Shown here piece by piece: positions 25,932 through 34,511 of a stretch of 64,000 nucleotides of DNA. Both the position numbers and the translations under genes were made by a program. The notes under the pieces were generated by a model that saw nothing but the letters and a program-made list of their open reading frames with translations, did not search any database and had not been told where the DNA came from. Origin of the DNA: Oleisolibacter albus (GTDB lineage Bacteria; Pseudomonadota; Alphaproteobacteria; Azospirillales; Azospirillaceae); assembly GCF_003336875.1 (NCBI RefSeq), contig NZ_QGNJ01000001.1:434001-498000 (forward strand), in the 5' to 3' direction. Position 1 is the stretch's first letter, and every line of letters begins with the position of its first letter.

Positions 25932-26669
25932 TCAGATCATGGCCATGCCACCATTGATGTGCAGCGTCTGGCCGGTGACATACGCGGCCTCGTCGCTGGC
26001 AAGGTAGACAACGCCGGCGGCGATGTCGTCAGCCGAGCCCAGCCGCCCCGCGGGGATGCGGCTGGACATGGCCTCCTTCTGGGCGTCGGTCAGCACGTCG
26101 GTCATGGCCGTCTGGATCATGCCGGGCGCGACGCAGTTCACGGTGATGTTGCGGCTGGCCACTTCCTGGGCCAGCGCCTTGGAGAAGCCGATCAGGCCGG
26201 CCTTGGACGCGGCATAGTTGACCTGTCCCGGATTGCCGGTCACGCCCACCACCGAGGTGATGCCGATGATGCGGCCGAAGCGGCGCTTCATCATGCCCTT
26301 GACCAGGGCGCGCGACAGGCGGAAGGCGGCCGTCAGATTGACGTCGATGACCGTCTGCCAGTCCTCGTCCTTCATGCGCAGGATCAGGGTGTCGCGGGTC
26401 AGGCCGGCATTGTTGACCAGGATGTCCACCTGGCCCAGGGCGGCCTCGGCCTCCTTGGCCAGCTGCTCGACGGCGGCCGGATCGGACAGGTTGGCCGGCA
26501 CCACCTTGGCACGGTCGCCCAGGCTGGCGGCCAGCTTCTCCAGCGCCTCCACCTTGGTGCCGTGCAGGGCCACGGTGGCGCCCTTGGCATGCAGCGCGGT
26601 GGCGATGGCGGCGCCGATGCCGCCGGAGGCGCCGGTCACCAGGGCGGTCTTGCCCGTGAGATCGAACAT
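25932..26669 (-). CDS. fabG: 3-oxoacyl-ACP reductase
   Basis: A 245-residue short-chain dehydrogenase that reduces beta-ketoacyl-ACP with NADPH. Motifs are the nucleotide-binding TGASGGIG, NNAG, the catalytic Ser in ITSVVG, and YAASK. ATG 26669 (MFDLTGK) was chosen because AAGGAG lies 8 nt upstream; a GTG three codons earlier overlaps that site. It follows fabD by 22 nt in the same operon. Confidence 0.97.
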   Translation of the reverse strand: MFDLTGKTALVTGASGGIGAAIATALHAKGATVALHGTKVEALEKLAASLGDRAKVVPANLSDPAAVEQLAKEAEAALGQVDILVNNAGLTRDTLILRMKDEDWQTVIDVNLTAAFRLSRALVKGMMKRRFGRIIGITSVVGVTGNPGQVNYAASKAGLIGFSKALAQEVASRNITVNCVAPGMIQTAMTDVLTDAQKEAMSSRIPAGRLGSADDIAAGVVYLASDEAAYVTGQTLHINGGMAMI

Positions 26670-26691
26670 CGGTGTCACTCCTTGACTGGGC

Positions 26692-27633
26692 TCACACGGG
26701 CCCGAAGGCGGCCACGTCGGCGGGCGTGCCGACCGACAGGGCGGCCAGATCCTTGTCGATGCGCTTGGCCAGACCGGCCAGCACCTTGCCCGCCCCCAGC
26801 TCCACCAGCTCGGTCACGCCCTGCGCCTTCATGTACAGGACGCTCTCGCGCCAGCGCACGGCGCCGGTGACCTGCTGCACCAGCAGGCTGCGGATGGCGG
26901 CCGGGTCGGACACGGCCTCGGCCGTGACATTGGCGACCACCGGCACGACCGGGGCGCAGATGGTGGTGGCGGCCAGCGCCTCGGCCATGGCGTCGGCGGC
27001 CGGCTGCATCAGCGGACAATGGAAGGGGGCGGACACCGGCAGCAGGATGGCGCGCTTGAAGCCGCGCTCGGCCGCGATCTTCATGGCCCGCTCCACCGCG
27101 GTCTTGTGACCGCTGACCACCACCTGGCCCGGCGCATTGTCATTGGCGGCGGTGCAGACCTCGCGCTCGGCGCTGGCGGCGGCGGCGATCTCACGCGCCG
27201 CGTCCAGGTCGGCGCCGAGGATGGCGGCCATGGCGCCCACACCCACCGGCACGGCCTTCTGCATGCTCTGCCCCCGCAGCTTCAGCAGGCGGGCGGTGTC
27301 GGCCAGGGTCAGGGCCCCGGCGGCGCAGAGGGCGGAATATTCACCCAGGCTGTGGCCGGCGACGAAGCGGGCATGCCTGGCCAGATCCAGCCCCTTCTCC
27401 GCCTGCAGCACGCGCAGAACCGCCACCGACACGGCCATCAGGGCCGGCTGGGCATTCTCGGTCAGCGTCAGCTGGTCTTCCGGCCCCTCGAACATCAGGG
27501 CGGACAGCGGCTGGGCCAGGGCAGCATCGACCTCGTCGAAGGTCTGACGGGCAATGGCGAAATTGGCGGCGAGGTCACGCCCCATGCCGACGGCCTGGCT
27601 GCCCTGGCCCGGAAAGACGAACGCGCGTGTCAT
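26692..27633 (-). CDS. fabD: Malonyl-CoA:ACP transacylase
   Basis: A 313-residue enzyme that moves malonyl groups from CoA to ACP for chain elongation. It has the PGQGSQ oxyanion loop near the N-terminus, the active-site Ser in GHSLGEYSAL, and the catalytic His in APFHCPLM. The start at 27633 matches the family's usual beginning (MTRAFVFPGQ); the frame is open a further 170 codons upstream without coding character. It is the first gene of the fab cluster and diverges from rpsF. Confidence 0.97.
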   Translation of the reverse strand: MTRAFVFPGQGSQAVGMGRDLAANFAIARQTFDEVDAALAQPLSALMFEGPEDQLTLTENAQPALMAVSVAVLRVLQAEKGLDLARHARFVAGHSLGEYSALCAAGALTLADTARLLKLRGQSMQKAVPVGVGAMAAILGADLDAAREIAAAASAEREVCTAANDNAPGQVVVSGHKTAVERAMKIAAERGFKRAILLPVSAPFHCPLMQPAADAMAEALAATTICAPVVPVVANVTAEAVSDPAAIRSLLVQQVTGAVRWRESVLYMKAQGVTELVELGAGKVLAGLAKRIDKDLAALSVGTPADVAAFGPV

Positions 27634-28000
27634 GGGCTGATCACTCTGCAAATGGTTTACGCAGATGGTCTGCAGATCTTCGGGGAATCCGCCCCGGTCC
27701 GGCGCCCTTGATAGCGCGTCGTCCGCCTTAGTCAAGCAGCGACGCCGTTTGCGGGACGGCGGCCACCGTTTCAGCGCCGCTGCATAGGCACAAATGCAGG
27801 CAGGCGGATCGGCGTCCTGATGACTATGGATCGTGCGCGCGCACGAGAGCGGAGGAGACGGCACCGCCCCTGGACATGGCTGCACCCGCCTGGGGACATG
27901 GTGCCGCAGCCGGGCGCCCGCCGGCAGCAGCGGAGAGCGGAGAGGGACCCGCCCGGGGCCTGGCCATGCGGCCGGCGCAGCCCGAAACGCCGGTTCCGCC

Positions 28001-28028
28001 TTGCTTTGCCGTCCGGCCTGTGTATAGT
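28001..28028 (+). promoter_or_regulatory. Sigma70-type promoter of rpsF operon
   Basis: TTGCTT at 28001-28006 and TATAGT at 28023-28028 are separated by 16 nt. Transcription would start near 28035 and give a leader of about 105 nt before rpsF. Confidence 0.65.
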
Positions 28029-28047
28029 GCCGCGCTTCCGAAACCCC

Positions 28048-28070
28048 GCCGGCACTCGCCAGGTGCCGGC
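28048..28070 (+). promoter_or_regulatory. Hairpin in rpsF leader, possible S6:S18 regulatory site
   Basis: An 8-bp GC stem (28048-28055 with 28063-28070) and a 7-nt loop lie in the leader. Many bacteria have an S6:S18-binding leader RNA before rpsF that represses the operon when the proteins are in excess. Position fits; I cannot confirm the motif's required unpaired bases. Confidence 0.35.
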
Positions 28071-28139
28071 TAGGACCGTGCGGCTGGCCCCCATCCGGGG
28101 CGCGCAGCGGCGGACCGCGTAACAGCCATGGGGAGTCAT

Positions 28140-28601
28140 ATGGCACTGTATGAAACCGTGATGATCGCCCGCCAGGACATCGCGTCCTCGCAGGTGGAAG
28201 GTCTCACCGAGACCTTCAGCACGATCCTGAAGGACAATGGCGGTTCGATCCTGAAGACCGAGCAGTGGGGTCTGAAGACCCTGACCTATCGGATCAAGAA
28301 GAACCGCAAGGGCCACTACGTCTACTTCGGCATCGACGCCCCGGCCGCCGCCGTGGCCGAGATGGAGCGGAACATGTCCATCAACGAGGACGTGCTGCGC
28401 TTCATGACCGTGAAGGTCGAGAAGATCGAAGAAGGCCAGACCGCCATGCTCGCCAACAAGGGCGACCGCGGCGAGCGTGGCCCGCGTGGCGGCTTCGGCG
28501 ACCGCGGCCCGCGCCGCGAGTTCGGCGACCGTGGTCCGCGCCGTGACGGCGACCGTCCGCGTCGCGAGGATCGTACCGAGGGTGAAGGAGAGCGCGCATG
28601 A
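28140..28601 (+). CDS. rpsF: 30S ribosomal protein bS6
   Basis: A 153-residue protein of the 30S platform that binds bS18. The first about 100 residues are canonical bS6 ([14 protein letters not shown] at the start, then GHYVYFGID). The C-terminal tail of about 45 residues is made of repeated Gly-Asp-Arg-Gly-Pro-Arg units and ends acidic, an RGG-like extension longer than in E. coli. ATG 28140 directly follows GGGGAG; an in-frame ATG four codons earlier lacks a site. Confidence 0.97.
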   Translation: MALYETVMIARQDIASSQVEGLTETFSTILKDNGGSILKTEQWGLKTLTYRIKKNRKGHYVYFGIDAPAAAVAEMERNMSINEDVLRFMTVKVEKIEEGQTAMLANKGDRGERGPRGGFGDRGPRREFGDRGPRRDGDRPRREDRTEGEGERA

Positions 28602-28879
28602 ACGCCGAACGTCCCCAGGGTGCCGCTGCCGGCGCGCCCCGCTCGGCCGGCGGTGGCCGCCGTCCGTTCTTCCGTCGCCGGAAGACCTGCCCCTTCTCCG
28701 GCCCCAATGCGCCGGTGATCGACTACAAGGACATCAAGCTGCTCTCGCGCTTCATCTCCGAGCGCGGCAAGATCGTCCCCAGCCGCATCACCGCCGTGTC
28801 GGCCAAGAAGCAGCGTGAGCTGGCCCGCGCCATCAAGCGCGCCCGCTTCCTCGCCCTGCTGCCGTACATCGTGAAGTAA
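28598..28879 (+). CDS. rpsR: 30S ribosomal protein bS18
   Basis: A 93-residue basic protein that binds bS6 and the central domain of 16S rRNA. The core is typical: [29 protein letters not shown] and [20 protein letters not shown]. The N-terminal 20 residues (Ala/Gly/Pro-rich) extend the family core. Its ATG overlaps the rpsF stop by 4 nt (ATGA), so the two partner proteins are translationally coupled. Confidence 0.98.
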   Translation: MNAERPQGAAAGAPRSAGGGRRPFFRRRKTCPFSGPNAPVIDYKDIKLLSRFISERGKIVPSRITAVSAKKQRELARAIKRARFLALLPYIVK

Positions 28880-28899
28880 GCGAGCCAGGAGAACAGACA

Positions 28900-29460
28900 A
28901 TGGAAGTCATTCTGCTGGAGCGCGTCGAGAAGCTCGGCCAGATGGGCCAGGTTGTGAAGGTGAAGCCGGGCTATGCCCGCAACTTCCTCCTGCCCCGCAA
29001 GAAGGCCCTGCGCGCGACGAAGGAAAACCTCGCCTACTTCGAGACCCAGAAGGCGCAGCTGGAAGCCCGCAATCTGGAGCGCAAGAAGGAAGCCGAGCAG
29101 GTCGCGGTGAAGATCGACGGTCTGACCGTCGTCATCCTGCGCCAGTCCGGTGAGACCGGTGTGCTGTACGGCTCCGTCACGTCCCGCGACGTGGCCGAGG
29201 TCGTCACCACGGCCGGTTTCAGCATCGGCCGCAATCAGGTGTCCATCGAGGAGCCGATCAAGACCCTGGGCCTGTTCAAGGTCCGCGTCGTTCTGCACCC
29301 CGAGGTCACCGTGCTCGTGACCGTCAACGTGGCCCGCTCCGCCGAAGAGGCGGCCCTGCAGGCCGAGCGCGGTGGCATGGTCACCCGCACCGATGACGAC
29401 GAGGACGAGGACGAGGTGGTCGAAGAGACCGCCGAGACCAGCGAGGAGACCGAGGCCTGA
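28900..29460 (+). CDS. rplI: 50S ribosomal protein bL9
   Basis: A 186-residue protein with two RNA-binding domains joined by a long helix, placed near the L1 stalk. The N-terminal signature [18 protein letters not shown] is present. A highly acidic tail (Glu/Asp/Val-rich, last about 30 residues) makes it longer than the usual 150. AGGAG precedes ATG 28900. It ends the rpsF-rpsR-rplI operon before a terminator. Confidence 0.98.
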   Translation: MEVILLERVEKLGQMGQVVKVKPGYARNFLLPRKKALRATKENLAYFETQKAQLEARNLERKKEAEQVAVKIDGLTVVILRQSGETGVLYGSVTSRDVAEVVTTAGFSIGRNQVSIEEPIKTLGLFKVRVVLHPEVTVLVTVNVARSAEEAALQAERGGMVTRTDDDEDEDEVVEETAETSEETEA

Positions 29461-29498
29461 GCCTCGCCTTCCCTGGCCTATCGGCCTGGTTGAGAAAA

Positions 29499-29532
29499 GA
29501 AATGGCGCAACCCCAACGGGTTGCGCCATTTC
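29499..29532 (+). terminator. Terminator of the rpsF-rpsR-rplI operon
   Basis: A perfect 15-bp stem (29499-29513 and 29518-29532) with a CAAC loop. An A-run precedes it and a short T-run closes the arm, about 40 nt after the rplI stop. Confidence 0.85.
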
Positions 29533-29626
29533 GATTCGTCCGTTCGCCATAGCCCGTTCGCACGTCTTCTCCCCTGGCGATTCCAGTCCGAGACTTCCAT
29601 CCGAACGCGGTGATGGAGGCAGGACC

Positions 29627-30907
29627 ATGCTGTTCGCCCGCCTGTTGCGCGGCCTGGTCAAATCCGGCGGCCTGACGCTGATCGACGCGAAGGACCGAAT
29701 CCATACAATCGGATGCAATGATGGCCGCGCGCCGCCCCTGCGCGTGCGCCTGACCGAGTCCTCGCTGCACTGGAAGCTGGCGGTTAATCCCGGCCTTTAT
29801 GCCGGCGAGGCCTATATGGACGGCACGCTGCGGATCGAGGAGGGCACCATCTTCGATCTGCTGGATCTGGTGACCCGCAATGCCGGCACCGCCGACCTGG
29901 GCAGTGTGGCCCGTCTGCGTGGCCTCATCATCGGGCTGGCCCGGCTGGTGCAGCAGACCAATCCGCTGGACCGCTCCCGCCGCAACGTGGCCCACCATTA
30001 CGACCTGTCCGGGGCGCTGTACGACCTGTTCCTCGATGCCGACCGCCAGTACAGCTGCGCCTATTTCACCGAGCCGGGCCAGCCGCTGGAGCAGGCCCAG
30101 GCCGCCAAGAAACGCCACATCGCCGCCAAGCTGCTGCTGCAGCCCGGCCAGCGCGTGCTCGACATCGGCTGCGGCTGGGGCGGGCTGGCCCTGACCCTGG
30201 CCCGGCTGGCCGATGTCGAGGTGCTGGGCGTCACCCTGTCGAAGGAGCAGCTGGCCGTGGCCCGCCAGCGTGCCGCCGCGGCCGGGCTGGACGGGCGGGT
30301 GCGGTTCGAACTGCGCGACTACCGCGAACTGGACGACCGTTTCGACCGCATCGTCAGCGTCGGCATGTTCGAGCATGTGGGCCGCCCGCAGTACGGCACC
30401 TTCTTCCACACCGTCCGCCGGCTGCTGGCCGAGGATGGGGTGGCGCTGCTGCATTCCATCGGCCGCATGGACGGGCCGGGCATCACCAACCCCTGGATTC
30501 GCAAATACATCTTCCCCGGCGGCTATTCCCCCGCCCTGTCGGAGGTGGTGCCCGCCGTGGAGCGGTCGCAGCTGTGGATCACCGATGTGGAGGTGCTGCG
30601 GCTGCACTATGCCGAGACGCTGCGCCAGTGGCGCCAGCGCTTCCAGGCGCAGCGGGCGGCGGCCGCGGCCCTGTATGATGAGCGGTTCTGCCGGCTGTGG
30701 GAGTTCTATCTGGCCGGCTGCGAATGCGCCTTCCGCCATCAGGGCCACATGGTGTTCCAGATGCAGCTGGCCCGGCGCGTGGATGCGGTGCCGCTGACCC
30801 GGACCTACATGGCGACGGAGGAGCAGGCCCTGGCCCGGCGGGACCGGAGCGCGGACGGGACCGGGATCAGGGCGGTCAGTCCGGCCGCGCGGATGGCGCG
30901 GAGCTGA
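29627..30907 (+). CDS. cfa: Cyclopropane-fatty-acyl-phospholipid synthase family protein
   Basis: A 426-residue SAM-dependent enzyme that adds a methylene bridge across double bonds of membrane phospholipid acyl chains. An N-terminal lipid-binding region is followed by HHYDLSGALYDLFLD, the conserved QYSCAYF, SAM motif VLDIGCGWGGLAL and SVGMFEHVG. The last about 30 residues are a low-complexity extension. ATG 29627 follows GGAGGCAGGACC. It appears to be a single-gene unit between the rplI terminator and dnaB. Confidence 0.93.
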   Translation: MLFARLLRGLVKSGGLTLIDAKDRIHTIGCNDGRAPPLRVRLTESSLHWKLAVNPGLYAGEAYMDGTLRIEEGTIFDLLDLVTRNAGTADLGSVARLRGLIIGLARLVQQTNPLDRSRRNVAHHYDLSGALYDLFLDADRQYSCAYFTEPGQPLEQAQAAKKRHIAAKLLLQPGQRVLDIGCGWGGLALTLARLADVEVLGVTLSKEQLAVARQRAAAAGLDGRVRFELRDYRELDDRFDRIVSVGMFEHVGRPQYGTFFHTVRRLLAEDGVALLHSIGRMDGPGITNPWIRKYIFPGGYSPALSEVVPAVERSQLWITDVEVLRLHYAETLRQWRQRFQAQRAAAAALYDERFCRLWEFYLAGCECAFRHQGHMVFQMQLARRVDAVPLTRTYMATEEQALARRDRSADGTGIRAVSPAARMARS

Positions 30908-30962
30908 TCCCCGCTCCGCCCACGACCGCAACCGCCGCGCTTGCGCCGCCGCGTCCGCGGGC

Positions 30963-30994
30963 TTATCCACAGAGCTGTTCACATCCTGTCCACG
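30963..30994 (+). promoter_or_regulatory. Cluster of DnaA-box-like sites before dnaB
   Basis: A perfect TTATCCACA (30963-30971) is followed by CTGTTCACA (30975-30983, 7 of 9 consensus) and CTGTCCACG (30986-30994, 6 of 9), spaced 11-12 nt apart. They lie about 65-95 nt before dnaB and may place the helicase gene under DnaA control. Confidence 0.5.
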
Positions 30995-31059
30995 GATTTC
31001 ACCTGGGCTGCGGCGCGGACGATTGGCGGCCCACACCCGGGACCTGTTACACTGGCATC

Positions 31060-32565
31060 ATGGATACAAAGCTGATGGACGCGCCCGTCAAGGCGGGCGA
31101 GAAGGGCCAACCCGCCTACCGCACGCCGCCCCACAACGAGGAGGCCGAGCAGGCGGTTCTGGGCGCGATTCTCGTCAACAACCGCGCCTTCGAAAAGGTG
31201 GGCGAGTTCCTGCGGCCGGAGCATTTCTTCGATCCGGCCAACCAGAAGATCTTCGCGGCGATCATGAAGATGATCGACCGCGGCCAGGTGGCCAACCCGC
31301 TGACGCTGAAAGCCTATTTCGAGCAGGACAACGACCTGCGCGAGATCGGCGGCACCGACTATCTGGCCCAGCTGGCGGCGGCCATCGTCACCGTCACCAA
31401 CATCGAGGATTACGGCCGCATCATCCATGACGGCTATCTGCGCCGACAGCTCATCGAAGTCGGCGAGGACATGGTCAACACCGCCTACAAGCATGAGCTG
31501 GACGTCACCGCCAACGACCAGATCGAGGAGGCGGAGAAGAAGCTGTTCGAACTGGCCAGCTTCGGCGACGTCAAGGGTGACTTCATCCCCTTCGAGCGGG
31601 CGCTGAAGGCCGCCATCGACACGGCCGAGGCCGCGTTCCGCCGCACCAGCCATGTCACCGGCGTCACCTCCGGCCTGCGCGACCTGGACAGCAAGCTGGG
31701 CGGCCTGCACCCCAGCGACCTGCTGATCCTGGCCGGCCGCCCCTCCATGGGTAAGACGGCGCTGGCCACCAACATCGCGTTCAACGCGGCCAAGGCCTAC
31801 ATGCTGTCCGGCGGCAAGGAAGGGGCGCCGGTGGGCTTCTTCTCGCTGGAAATGAGTGCGGAACAGCTGGCCCTGCGTATCCTGGCCGATCAGGCCGAGG
31901 TCTCCGGCGACAAGATCCGCCGCGGCGACATCGCCGCCAGCGACTTCCCGAAATTCGTCGAGGCCAGCCAGTATCTGGCCCGCGTGCCCTTCTTCGTGGA
32001 CGACACGCCGGCCCTGACCATCACGGCCGTGCGCACCCGCTGCCGCCGGCTGAAGCGCACCCAGGGGCTGGGGCTGGTGGTGGTCGACTATCTGCAGCTG
32101 CTGCGCGGCGGCGGTACCGGCCGCGGGCCGGAGAACCGCGTGCAGGAGATCTCGGAGATCACCCGCGGCCTGAAGGCCATCGCCAAGGAGCTGCACGTCC
32201 CCGTCATCGCCCTGTCGCAGCTGTCGCGCTCGGTGGAACAGCGCGAGGACAAGCGGCCGCAGCTGTCGGACCTGCGCGAGTCGGGCTCGATCGAGCAGGA
32301 CGCCGACGTGGTCATGTTCGTGTTCCGCGAACAATATTACCTGGAGCGGGCCGAGCCGGGGCAGCGGCCCGACGAATCCCAGGACAAGTTCAACGATCGT
32401 TACCAGCGCTGGCAGGAGCGGCTGGGGCAGGTCCACAATACGGCCGAGGTCATCATCGGCAAGCAGCGCCATGGACCTGTCGGAACCGTCCGTCTGTTCT
32501 TCGACGGCAACTTTACCCGCTTCGGCGATCTGGATACCCAGCACGGTGCCTACGACAACGAGTGA
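31060..32565 (+). CDS. dnaB: Replicative DNA helicase
   Basis: A 501-residue hexameric 5'-3' helicase of the replication fork. The N-terminal DnaB domain (about residues 23-125, from EEAEQAVLGAIL) binds primase. The RecA-like C-terminal domain has Walker A GRPSMGKTA, Walker B VVVDYLQLL, and SDLRESGSIEQDADVVMF. No intein or insertion is present. ATG 31060 (MDTKLMDAPVK) starts downstream of the DnaA-box cluster. alr follows 34 nt after the stop. Confidence 0.98.
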   Translation: MDTKLMDAPVKAGEKGQPAYRTPPHNEEAEQAVLGAILVNNRAFEKVGEFLRPEHFFDPANQKIFAAIMKMIDRGQVANPLTLKAYFEQDNDLREIGGTDYLAQLAAAIVTVTNIEDYGRIIHDGYLRRQLIEVGEDMVNTAYKHELDVTANDQIEEAEKKLFELASFGDVKGDFIPFERALKAAIDTAEAAFRRTSHVTGVTSGLRDLDSKLGGLHPSDLLILAGRPSMGKTALATNIAFNAAKAYMLSGGKEGAPVGFFSLEMSAEQLALRILADQAEVSGDKIRRGDIAASDFPKFVEASQYLARVPFFVDDTPALTITAVRTRCRRLKRTQGLGLVVVDYLQLLRGGGTGRGPENRVQEISEITRGLKAIAKELHVPVIALSQLSRSVEQREDKRPQLSDLRESGSIEQDADVVMFVFREQYYLERAEPGQRPDESQDKFNDRYQRWQERLGQVHNTAEVIIGKQRHGPVGTVRLFFDGNFTRFGDLDTQHGAYDNE

Positions 32566-32573
32566 GCTGTACC

Positions 32574-32590
32574 CCCTGCCGGCGGCAGGG
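32574..32590 (+). other. Small hairpin before alr
   Basis: CCCTGCC and GGCAGGG pair around GGC just after the dnaB stop and end three bases before the GGAGG ribosome site of alr. It could modulate alr translation or be incidental in GC-rich DNA. Confidence 0.3.
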
Positions 32591-32599
32591 CGGGAGGCC

Positions 32600-33712
32600 A
32601 TGGACAGCCCGGCCGCGCGGCGCGCCGGCAATGTTCTTCTGATCGATCTGGATGCGGTGGTGCAGAACTGGCGCGCGGTGGCCGCCCGGGTCGCCCCCGC
32701 CGAATGCGCCGCCGTGGTCAAGGCCGACGCCTATGGGCTGGGCGCCGTGCCGGTGGCCAAGGCCCTGTGGCGGGCCGGCGCCCGCACCTTCTTCGTGGCC
32801 GAGCTGGAGGCCGGCGTGCGCCTGCGCGCCGCCCTGCCGGAGGCGCGGCTGGTGGTGCTGCACGGCATCCCCGCCGGCACCGAGGGCGATCTGGCCGACA
32901 ATGGCCTGATCCCCGTGGCCAACACGCTGGGCGACCTGGAGCGCTGGCGGGCCAAGGCCGCGGCCCTGGGCCGCCCCCTGCCCGTCATCGGCCATATCGA
33001 CACCGGCATGAACCGCATCGGGCTGGAGGCGGCGGAACTGGACCGGCTGGCCGCCGATCCGGCCGGGCTGCTGCGCGGCCTGACCGTCCAGGCCTGGATG
33101 AGCCATCTGGCCTGCGCCGACCATCCCGACAATCCCATGACCGCGGCGCAGCTGGGCCGGTTCCGCGCGGCGCTGGCGCGCCTGCCCACGGCACCGGCCA
33201 GCCTGTCGAACTCCGCCGGCATCTTCCATGGCCGCGACTACCATTTCGATCTGGTGCGTCCGGGCATCGCCCTGCATGGCGGCAACCCCACGCCCTGGCA
33301 GGACAATCCCATGCGGCCGGTGGTGCGGCTGCTGGGCCGCATCCTGCAGGTGCGCCATGTGGATGCGCCCATGACCGTGGGCTATGACGCCACGCATCGG
33401 GTCCAGGGTCCCGGCACGGTGGTGGGGTTCAGCATCGGCTATGCCGACGGCTATCCCTGGGCCGCCAGCGGCAAGGGCGTGGCCCGAATCGAGGGCTATC
33501 CGGCCCCGGTGATCGGCCGCGTCTCCATGGATCTGCTGACGGTGGACGCCAGCGCGGTGCCGCCGGAGCATCTGCACGAGGGCGGCTGGGTCGAGGTCAT
33601 CGGCCCCTGGCGCAGCGTCGATCAGGTGGCCCTGGAGGGCGGCACCATCAGCTACGAGGTGCTGACAAGGCTTGGCAGCCGTTACCACAGGGTCTATCTC
33701 GGTAGCCAATGA
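32600..33712 (+). CDS. alr: Alanine racemase
   Basis: A 370-residue PLP enzyme that makes D-alanine for peptidoglycan. The N-terminal barrel holds the PLP lysine in VVKADAYGLG. The catalytic Tyr is in the VGYDATHRV segment, followed by SIGYADGYPW and GRVSMDLLTVD. ATG 32600 has GGGAGGCC directly upstream. The dnaB-alr order is widespread in proteobacteria. With ald elsewhere in the window, two alanine-consuming routes are encoded. Confidence 0.96.
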   Translation: MDSPAARRAGNVLLIDLDAVVQNWRAVAARVAPAECAAVVKADAYGLGAVPVAKALWRAGARTFFVAELEAGVRLRAALPEARLVVLHGIPAGTEGDLADNGLIPVANTLGDLERWRAKAAALGRPLPVIGHIDTGMNRIGLEAAELDRLAADPAGLLRGLTVQAWMSHLACADHPDNPMTAAQLGRFRAALARLPTAPASLSNSAGIFHGRDYHFDLVRPGIALHGGNPTPWQDNPMRPVVRLLGRILQVRHVDAPMTVGYDATHRVQGPGTVVGFSIGYADGYPWAASGKGVARIEGYPAPVIGRVSMDLLTVDASAVPPEHLHEGGWVEVIGPWRSVDQVALEGGTISYEVLTRLGSRYHRVYLGSQ

Positions 33713-33740
33713 ACGACCCCGTGGTGGAAAGGGTGCCTGT

Positions 33741-34511
33741 ATGGGCTTTCTGAGTGCGATCGGCCGGACGACGCTTGGCTTCCTGGAAGCGTTGGGCAAG
33801 ATCACCCTGTTCACCTTCATGGCCCTGTCCCACTGCCTGCGGCCCCCCTTCTATCTGCGCCATATCGGCCGGCAGATGGTCGAGATCGGCTATTACAGCC
33901 TGCCGGTGGTCGGCCTGACCGCCGTCTTCACCGGCATGGTGCTGGCCCTGCAGAGCTACAGCGGCTTCTCCCGCTTCAATGCCGAGAGCGCCATCGCCAC
34001 CGTGGTGGTGCTGTCGATCACGCGCGAGCTGGGGCCGGTGCTGGGCGGGCTGATGGTGGCGGGGCGCATCGGCGCCGCCATGGCGGCCGAGCTGGGCACC
34101 ATGCGCGTGACCGAGCAGGTGGACGCGCTGACCACGCTGTCGACCAACCCCTTCAAATATCTGGTGGCGCCGCGGCTGATCGCCGGCACGGCCATGCTGC
34201 CGCTGCTGGTGCTGGTGGCCGACATCATCGGCGTGTTCGGCGGCTATCTGGTGGCGGTCTACCGGCTGGACTTCAACGCCTCCACCTATATCAACAGCAC
34301 CTGGCAGTATCTGGAGTTCATGGATGTGGTCTCCGGCCTGGTGAAGGCGGCCTGCTTCGGCTTCGTCATTTCGCTGATGGGCTGCTATCACGGCTATAAT
34401 TCACGCGGCGGTGCCCAGGGCGTGGGCGCGGCCACCACCAACGCCGTGGTCAGCGCCTCCATCATGATCCTGGTGCTGAACTATCTGCTGACGGGGATCT
34501 TCTTCTCATGA
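33741..34511 (+). CDS. mlaE: Phospholipid-transport ABC permease MlaE
   Basis: A 256-residue inner-membrane permease of the Mla/MCE system, which moves phospholipids between the inner and outer membranes. The sequence shows about five to six hydrophobic segments and the family's conserved GRIGAAMAAELGTM region and ELGPVLGGL. ATG 33741 starts 28 nt after alr. mlaF overlaps its end by 4 nt. No MlaD (MCE) gene follows in this window. Confidence 0.94.
   Translation: MGFLSAIGRTTLGFLEALGKITLFTFMALSHCLRPPFYLRHIGRQMVEIGYYSLPVVGLTAVFTGMVLALQSYSGFSRFNAESAIATVVVLSITRELGPVLGGLMVAGRIGAAMAAELGTMRVTEQVDALTTLSTNPFKYLVAPRLIAGTAMLPLLVLVADIIGVFGGYLVAVYRLDFNASTYINSTWQYLEFMDVVSGLVKAACFGFVISLMGCYHGYNSRGGAQGVGAATTNAVVSASIMILVLNYLLTGIFFS

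Larger units (their letters stand above)
27634..28139. other. Divergent fabD/rpsF intergenic region
   Basis: About 506 nt with no supported gene. The right third holds the rpsF promoter and leader (entries at 28001-28028 and 28048-28070). The rest contains the presumed fabD promoter near 27634-27780, where I could not pick clear -35/-10 elements. Overlapping open frames on both strands reflect high GC. Confidence 0.5.
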
